Shown one piece after another: positions 32,446 through 35,982 of a stretch of 35,982 nucleotides of DNA. The first letter of the stretch is position 1. Every line of letters begins with the position of its first letter. Under the pieces are notes generated by a model. The model searched no databases. It was not told the origin of the DNA and was given only the letters and a program-made list of their open reading frames with translations. A program made the position numbers and the translations under genes. The DNA is from Scatosoma sp002474405 (GTDB lineage: Bacteria > Bacillota > Clostridia > Christensenellales > Borkfalkiaceae): NCBI GenBank assembly GCA_937892545.1, contig CALAFO010000014.1, positions 1 to 35,982 of the forward strand. Reading direction: 5' to 3'.

Positions 32446-33513
32446 TTAAAGCGGATTTTCTTCCAGATAGCCGGCGCGGAGCTGCCCGCAGGCGCCGCCC
32501 ACGTCGGAGCCGATCTGCCGCCGGAGGGTGGCGGAAATTCCCTGTTTTTCAAGCCAGCCCATAAACCTGTAGGCGTTTTTATCGCCCACGGATTTCAGCG
32601 TACGTTCTTTCACTTCGTTCAGGCGGATTAAATTCACGTGGCACGGCATGCCTTTCAACAGCTTCGCCAGCGCGTTCGCATGCGCTTCGTCGCAGTTTTC
32701 GCCGTCGATCAGCGTATATTCGAAGTAGTATCTTCTGCCCGTTTTTTCGAAATAATTTTTGCAGGCTTTTAAAATTTCCGCGATAGAATATTTGTTGGCG
32801 ACGGGCATAATGCGTTTTCTGTCCTCGTCGGCGGTGGCGTGCAGCGAAACGGTGAGATTGAGCGGAATATTTTCGTTTGCCAGCCGGTACATGTTCGGCA
32901 CGACGCCGCAGGTGGAAAGCGAAATATTGCGCGCGGAAACGTTCAGCCCCTTTTCGCTTGTGAGCAGCCGCAGAAACTTCACCACGTTATCGTAATTATC
33001 CAGCGGTTCGCCGCTGCCCATCAGCACCACGTTGGTAACGGCGCGTTTTTCTTTGCCGCTGCCGGGGAGATCGGGATCGCCTTTGTGCAACGCGTTGACG
33101 ACGAGAATCTGCGAAAGGATTTCGCCCGCGGTGAGATTCCGGATCAGACCGTTCAGCGTGGAAGCGCAGAATCTGCAGCCCATACGGCACCCCACCTGCG
33201 TGGAAACGCATTGCGTATAGCCGTATTTATACTTCATTAAAACGCCTTCGATAATGTTGCCGTCCGACAGGCGGAAGAGATATTTTTCGGTGCCGTCGGA
33301 AGAATAAAACACTTTTTCTACGGAAACGGGAGCGTTTTCGTACGTTTGCAACAGCTTCTCTTTCAAAGCGTTCGGCACGGCGGGAAGTTCCTCAATCGTT
33401 TTGCCCGAAAGCATGCCGCCGTAAATCTGCGAAGCGCGGAATTTCTTTTCGCCCTGCGCGGTGAGTTCGGCTTCCAGCTCTTCAAGCGAAAGATCCTGCA
33501 GAATTTTTTTCAT
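32446..33513 (-). CDS. rlmN: 23S rRNA (adenine2503-C2) methyltransferase RlmN, also acts on tRNA
   Basis: Radical SAM enzyme that methylates A2503 of 23S rRNA at C2. The 355-residue protein carries the radical SAM cluster motif at Cys109, Cys113 and Cys116 (GCRMGCRFCAS) and the mechanistic C-terminal Cys342 (SDVGGACGQL), which forms the methyl-Cys. LMGSGEPLDNYDNVVKFLR and VSLHATADEDRKRIMP are also typical. The start ATG 33513 overlaps the rsmB stop (ATGA, 33513-33510) with GGGAG/AGAAG upstream. An in-frame ATG at 33564 inside rsmB is not preferred. It is the third gene of a tightly coupled operon. Confidence 0.97.
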   Translation of the reverse strand: MKKILQDLSLEELEAELTAQGEKKFRASQIYGGMLSGKTIEELPAVPNALKEKLLQTYENAPVSVEKVFYSSDGTEKYLFRLSDGNIIEGVLMKYKYGYTQCVSTQVGCRMGCRFCASTLNGLIRNLTAGEILSQILVVNALHKGDPDLPGSGKEKRAVTNVVLMGSGEPLDNYDNVVKFLRLLTSEKGLNVSARNISLSTCGVVPNMYRLANENIPLNLTVSLHATADEDRKRIMPVANKYSIAEILKACKNYFEKTGRRYYFEYTLIDGENCDEAHANALAKLLKGMPCHVNLIRLNEVKERTLKSVGDKNAYRFMGWLEKQGISATLRRQIGSDVGGACGQLRAGYLEENPL

Positions 33514-34802
33514 TTTTCTTCTCCCTCGCGCGCATCGCCGCCGCTTACGCAAAGCATCGCGCACACGTAAAAACCCGCGCTGAACGCCGTATCGGGCAGA
33601 AACTGCAGCCCGTATTTCTTCTTTTCGTGCGGAAGCGGACTATCGATCGTTTCGGCGCGGAAACCGGGATGCGCCGCCAGAAATTCCGCCACCACGTCGT
33701 CGTTTTCGCATCCGAACGGCGAGCAGGTGGAATAATACAGCCTGCCGCCCTCTTTCACGTAGCGCGAACAGGTATCGAGGATAGCGCGCTGATCTTCCGC
33801 GACGGAAGCGAACACGCCCTCGGTTTTCAGAATTCTGATATCGGGATTTTCGCTGACCGTGCCGAAGCCGGAACAGGGAACGTCGCACAAAACGGCGTCG
33901 AACGACTTTGCGTACGCGGCGTCGTATATGCGGCTGTCCTTGCAGAAAACGGCGATATTTTCGCGGCGGGCGCGGCGGGCGTACGCCCTGATGAGTTCCG
34001 CGCGGTGTTCGTGCAGTTCGAACGAGGTGATTTCGCCGCATTTTTCGGAAAGCAGCACGGATTTTCCGCCGGGCGCGGCGCAGGCGTCAAGCAGTTTTCC
34101 GCACGGCTTCACGCAGGCGCAGATTGCCTGCGAACCGACGGACTGGAACGTATATTCGCCGTTATCGTAGCCGCCGTCGCGGATAAAGCTTTCGAAAACG
34201 TAACCGTGATCGAACGGGGTAGCGGCGACGCGAACGCCCTTTTCTTCCGCACGGCGCAGGTATGTCCCCTCCGTTTCGTACGGGGGCAGAAAACGTACGG
34301 ATACGCCGCCCGATTTTGCGGAAGCGATGTCTGCCGCGCGCGCGCCGTATTCTTTTTCCAGCTTTTTATAGGCAAATTCGGGATAGCCCGTGGTTATCAA
34401 CAGTCCCGCTCTGCCGCCCGGCAAAGACGCGTTTACCGAAGCGGCGTCGAATCGGCGCAGAAACGCGTTTACGAAGCCCGCGGCGCCGCTTTTGCCGAGT
34501 TTTTTGCAAAGTTCCACGGCGAAATCGGTAACGGCGTAACGTTTTTTCTGCAGATTCAGAAGAAAATACAGCGCCACTTTCAACAGAACGCGTACGGGTT
34601 GTTTGGGCGATTTGGCGGCATAGCGCGAAATGCAGTACGAAAAATATTCGTCGTTTTCCAGCACGCCGTAAACGACTTTCACGGTGCGTGCGCGGTACGC
34701 CTCTTCGATATACGTATCGGCGATCGCCTGTTTCAGGTATGCTTTTTCGCCGTACACTTTCATTAAAATACAATACGGATCGTACAGGGGATTTGTCGTC
34801 AT
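33510..34802 (-). CDS. rsmB: 16S rRNA (cytosine967-C5) methyltransferase RsmB
   Basis: Methylates C967 of 16S rRNA. The 430-residue protein has an N-terminal NusB-like helical domain (about 1-150, with YAAKSPKQPVRVLLKVALYFLLNLQKKRYAVTDFAVELCKKLGKSGAAGFVNAFLRRF) and a SAM-dependent methyltransferase domain with DACAAPGGKS, DVPCSGFGTVSENPDI, and YYSTCSPFGCENDDVV, which contain the catalytic cysteines. The start ATG 34802 overlaps the fmt stop codon (ATGA); AAGGCGA lies upstream. It ends in an ATGA overlap with rlmN. The upstream Arg-rich extension is an out-of-frame shadow of fmt. Confidence 0.97.
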   Translation of the reverse strand: MTTNPLYDPYCILMKVYGEKAYLKQAIADTYIEEAYRARTVKVVYGVLENDEYFSYCISRYAAKSPKQPVRVLLKVALYFLLNLQKKRYAVTDFAVELCKKLGKSGAAGFVNAFLRRFDAASVNASLPGGRAGLLITTGYPEFAYKKLEKEYGARAADIASAKSGGVSVRFLPPYETEGTYLRRAEEKGVRVAATPFDHGYVFESFIRDGGYDNGEYTFQSVGSQAICACVKPCGKLLDACAAPGGKSVLLSEKCGEITSFELHEHRAELIRAYARRARRENIAVFCKDSRIYDAAYAKSFDAVLCDVPCSGFGTVSENPDIRILKTEGVFASVAEDQRAILDTCSRYVKEGGRLYYSTCSPFGCENDDVVAEFLAAHPGFRAETIDSPLPHEKKKYGLQFLPDTAFSAGFYVCAMLCVSGGDAREGEEK

Positions 34803-35740
34803 TCGAATATTTCGCCTTTCGTTGCTTTTTTGCCGTTCAGAAAGTCCGCGCCGGACATGATTTTGCCGCCCGCGGGCTGTAAAGATAACATTTTCACCGC
34901 GCCCGCGCCGCAACGCACAAGCAAGCCGCTTTTCGGCTTATCCGTAAGCACTTCGCCGGGTTGCGCCGCGCGAAACTCTTCGGGCAGAGATTCTTCCGGA
35001 AGCGCTTCCGCTAGATAGAAATTGACGGGCGCGCCGCGGAGAGAAGAAAACGCGACGGGTTCCGGATTCATGGCGCGGATTTTATTCGCCACGGAAACAG
35101 CGGATTCGGAAAAATCGATTTTCGCCTGTTCGCGCGTGATTTTGCGATAGATATGCGCGCCTTCTTCGCCTTGCTTCTGCAAAACATACCCGCCGTTTTC
35201 AATCAGCGGAAACGCTTTTAAAACGAGCGTTGCGGAAAGTTCGGAAAGGCGCGCCGAAAGCTCGCCCGCCGTTTCGTTGTTGCCGTTTTTCAGTTTTTCG
35301 CAAAGAAGGATATCGCCCGCATCGAGCGCGAGCACCGTTTGCATCACGCACACGCCGCTTTCCGTTTCGCCGTTTAAAATGCAGCTTTGCACGGGAGAAG
35401 CGCCGCGGTAGGCGGGCAGCAGCCCGGCATGAATGTTCCACACGCCTTTTTCAAAACAATCGAGGACTTCCTGCGTTAAAATCTGCCCGTATGCGCACGT
35501 AACCATAGCATCGGCTTTGAAAGCTTTGAGCTCTTCGATATGCTCGCGGATTTTCGCGGGCTGAAACACGGGGATACCGTGAGAAAGCGCGCAAGTTTTG
35601 ACGGGCGAGGGTGTGAGCTGTTTTTTCCTGCCCTGAATTTTATCTTCCTGCGTGATGACGCCGACGACGTTGCCCGTTTGTATCAGCGCTTCGAGCGGTT
35701 TTACCGCAAAAGCCGGCGTGCCCGCGAATAAAATTTTCAT
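34799..35740 (-). CDS. fmt: Methionyl-tRNA formyltransferase
   Basis: Formylates Met-tRNAi for initiation. The 313-residue protein starts MKILFAGTPAFAVKPLEAL and has the catalytic Asn102, His104 and Asp143 (WNIHAGLLPAYRGASPVQ; LDAGDI). Gly replaces the usual Ser in the HASLLP loop. The C-terminal tRNA-binding domain (about 205-313) is present. AAGGAGGG precedes ATG 35740. The start is chosen there because the in-frame extension upstream is repeat DNA. It leads the fmt-rsmB-rlmN-rpe operon. A def or priA gene, often upstream, is outside or absent. Confidence 0.96.
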   Translation of the reverse strand: MKILFAGTPAFAVKPLEALIQTGNVVGVITQEDKIQGRKKQLTPSPVKTCALSHGIPVFQPAKIREHIEELKAFKADAMVTCAYGQILTQEVLDCFEKGVWNIHAGLLPAYRGASPVQSCILNGETESGVCVMQTVLALDAGDILLCEKLKNGNNETAGELSARLSELSATLVLKAFPLIENGGYVLQKQGEEGAHIYRKITREQAKIDFSESAVSVANKIRAMNPEPVAFSSLRGAPVNFYLAEALPEESLPEEFRAAQPGEVLTDKPKSGLLVRCGAGAVKMLSLQPAGGKIMSGADFLNGKKATKGEIFE

Positions 35741-35759
35741 TGCGATTTTTGCCCTCCTT

Positions 35760-35778
35760 GGGGGATAAAGTTTCCCCC
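35760..35778 (-). other. Hairpin next to the fmt ribosome binding site
   Basis: GGGGGA (35760-35765) and TCCCCC (35773-35778) form a 6-bp GC stem immediately upstream of the AAGGAGG site. It might influence fmt translation or be the last piece of repeat copy G. Confidence 0.35.
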
Positions 35779-35982
35779 GTGATTGAAAAATTTTGGATAG
35801 AAAACAAGTTGCGCCCCTTGATTGAAAATTTCCGGTGGAAAATTTCAATCAAAAATGAGCTACGCCCCTCATCAGTCGCTTTCAGCGACAGCTTCCCCCC
35901 AAAGGGAAGCCTTGACGTAAGGAAAGACTTCACATTTTTGCCGAAAAAAATGAAGTTCGCTGAATTTTTTTTCAGGCAAGGG
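35779..35982 (+). repeat. Composite hairpin repeat, copy G, running off the window
   Basis: Outer stem TTGATTGAAA/TTTCAATCAA (35818-35827, 35843-35852), preceded by a partial copy of the same arm (about 35779). Then GTCGCT-ttc-AGCGAC (35875-35889), GCTTCCC/GGGAAGC (35891-35910), CCTT-gacgt-AAGG (35910-35922), and the tail ATTTTTGCCG…CAGGCAAGGG (35934-35982), which matches 22511-22559 at 47 of 49 positions. The window ends inside the repeat. Confidence 0.85.

Overview
The window looks like chromosome from an uncultured, gut-type Firmicutes of class Clostridia. This is inferred from strong AGGAGG-type ribosome binding sites, TTGACA/TATAAT promoters, Gram-positive lipoproteins with InlB-like and BspA-like repeats, and Firmicutes gene orders (pgk-tpiA-gpmI / secG-rnr-smpB; rpmB divergent from asp23-fakA-recG; fmt-rsmB-rlmN-rpe). 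The Christensenellales/Borkfalkiaceae area would fit, but I cannot prove it from sequence alone. No rRNA, tRNA, CRISPR array, transposase or phage module is visible.

Layout. 1-3549 (minus): a small zinc-ribbon gene and a large BspA-type leucine-rich-repeat lipoprotein gene, each broken by a single-base frameshift. 3638-3679: a four-site direct-repeat array in the divergent region before the glycolytic genes. 3851-7949 (plus): pgk, tpiA and gpmI, three steps of lower glycolysis. 8118-11870 (plus): secG, rnr, smpB and a small membrane protein. 11990-12661 (plus): a nitrilase-fold protein that lacks its catalytic residues. 12757-14085 (minus): a SIMPL-domain protein and an HTH protein. 14337-19337 (plus): an EF-G paralogue, a membrane-anchored protein with four DUF1508-like repeats, and a lipoprotein. 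20177-27128 (minus): an MBL-fold hydrolase, an EamA transporter, recG, fakA and asp23. 27475-30305 (plus): rpmB, a triple terminator array and another lipoprotein. 30479-35740 (minus): an M19 dipeptidase with a possible upstream 23-residue peptide, then rpe, rlmN, rsmB and fmt, of which the last three are coupled by ATGA overlaps.

The most unusual content is not protein-coding. A family of composite, multi-hairpin repeats fills the larger intergenic gaps (6011-6172, 19430-20170, 21095-21289, 22280-22684, 24865-25012, 35779-35982). Between copies the stem sequences change on both sides so that pairing is kept (GTCGCT/AGCGAC, GTCCGC/GCGGAC, GTCAAC/GTTGAC, CCGCGC/GCGCGG, GTCTGC/GCAGAC). This covariation suggests that the folded form, as RNA or single-stranded DNA, is what is maintained. 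Several copies end directly at the stop codon of a minus-strand gene, so they would form the mRNA 3' end.

Most protein genes are housekeeping: glycolysis, protein export, RNA decay and trans-translation, rRNA methylation, initiator-tRNA formylation, recombination and fatty-acid phosphorylation. The accessory part consists of the surface lipoproteins, the nitrilase-like pseudoenzyme, the DUF1508 protein and the HTH protein. All coordinates and motifs were read by eye; no database search or folding program was run.
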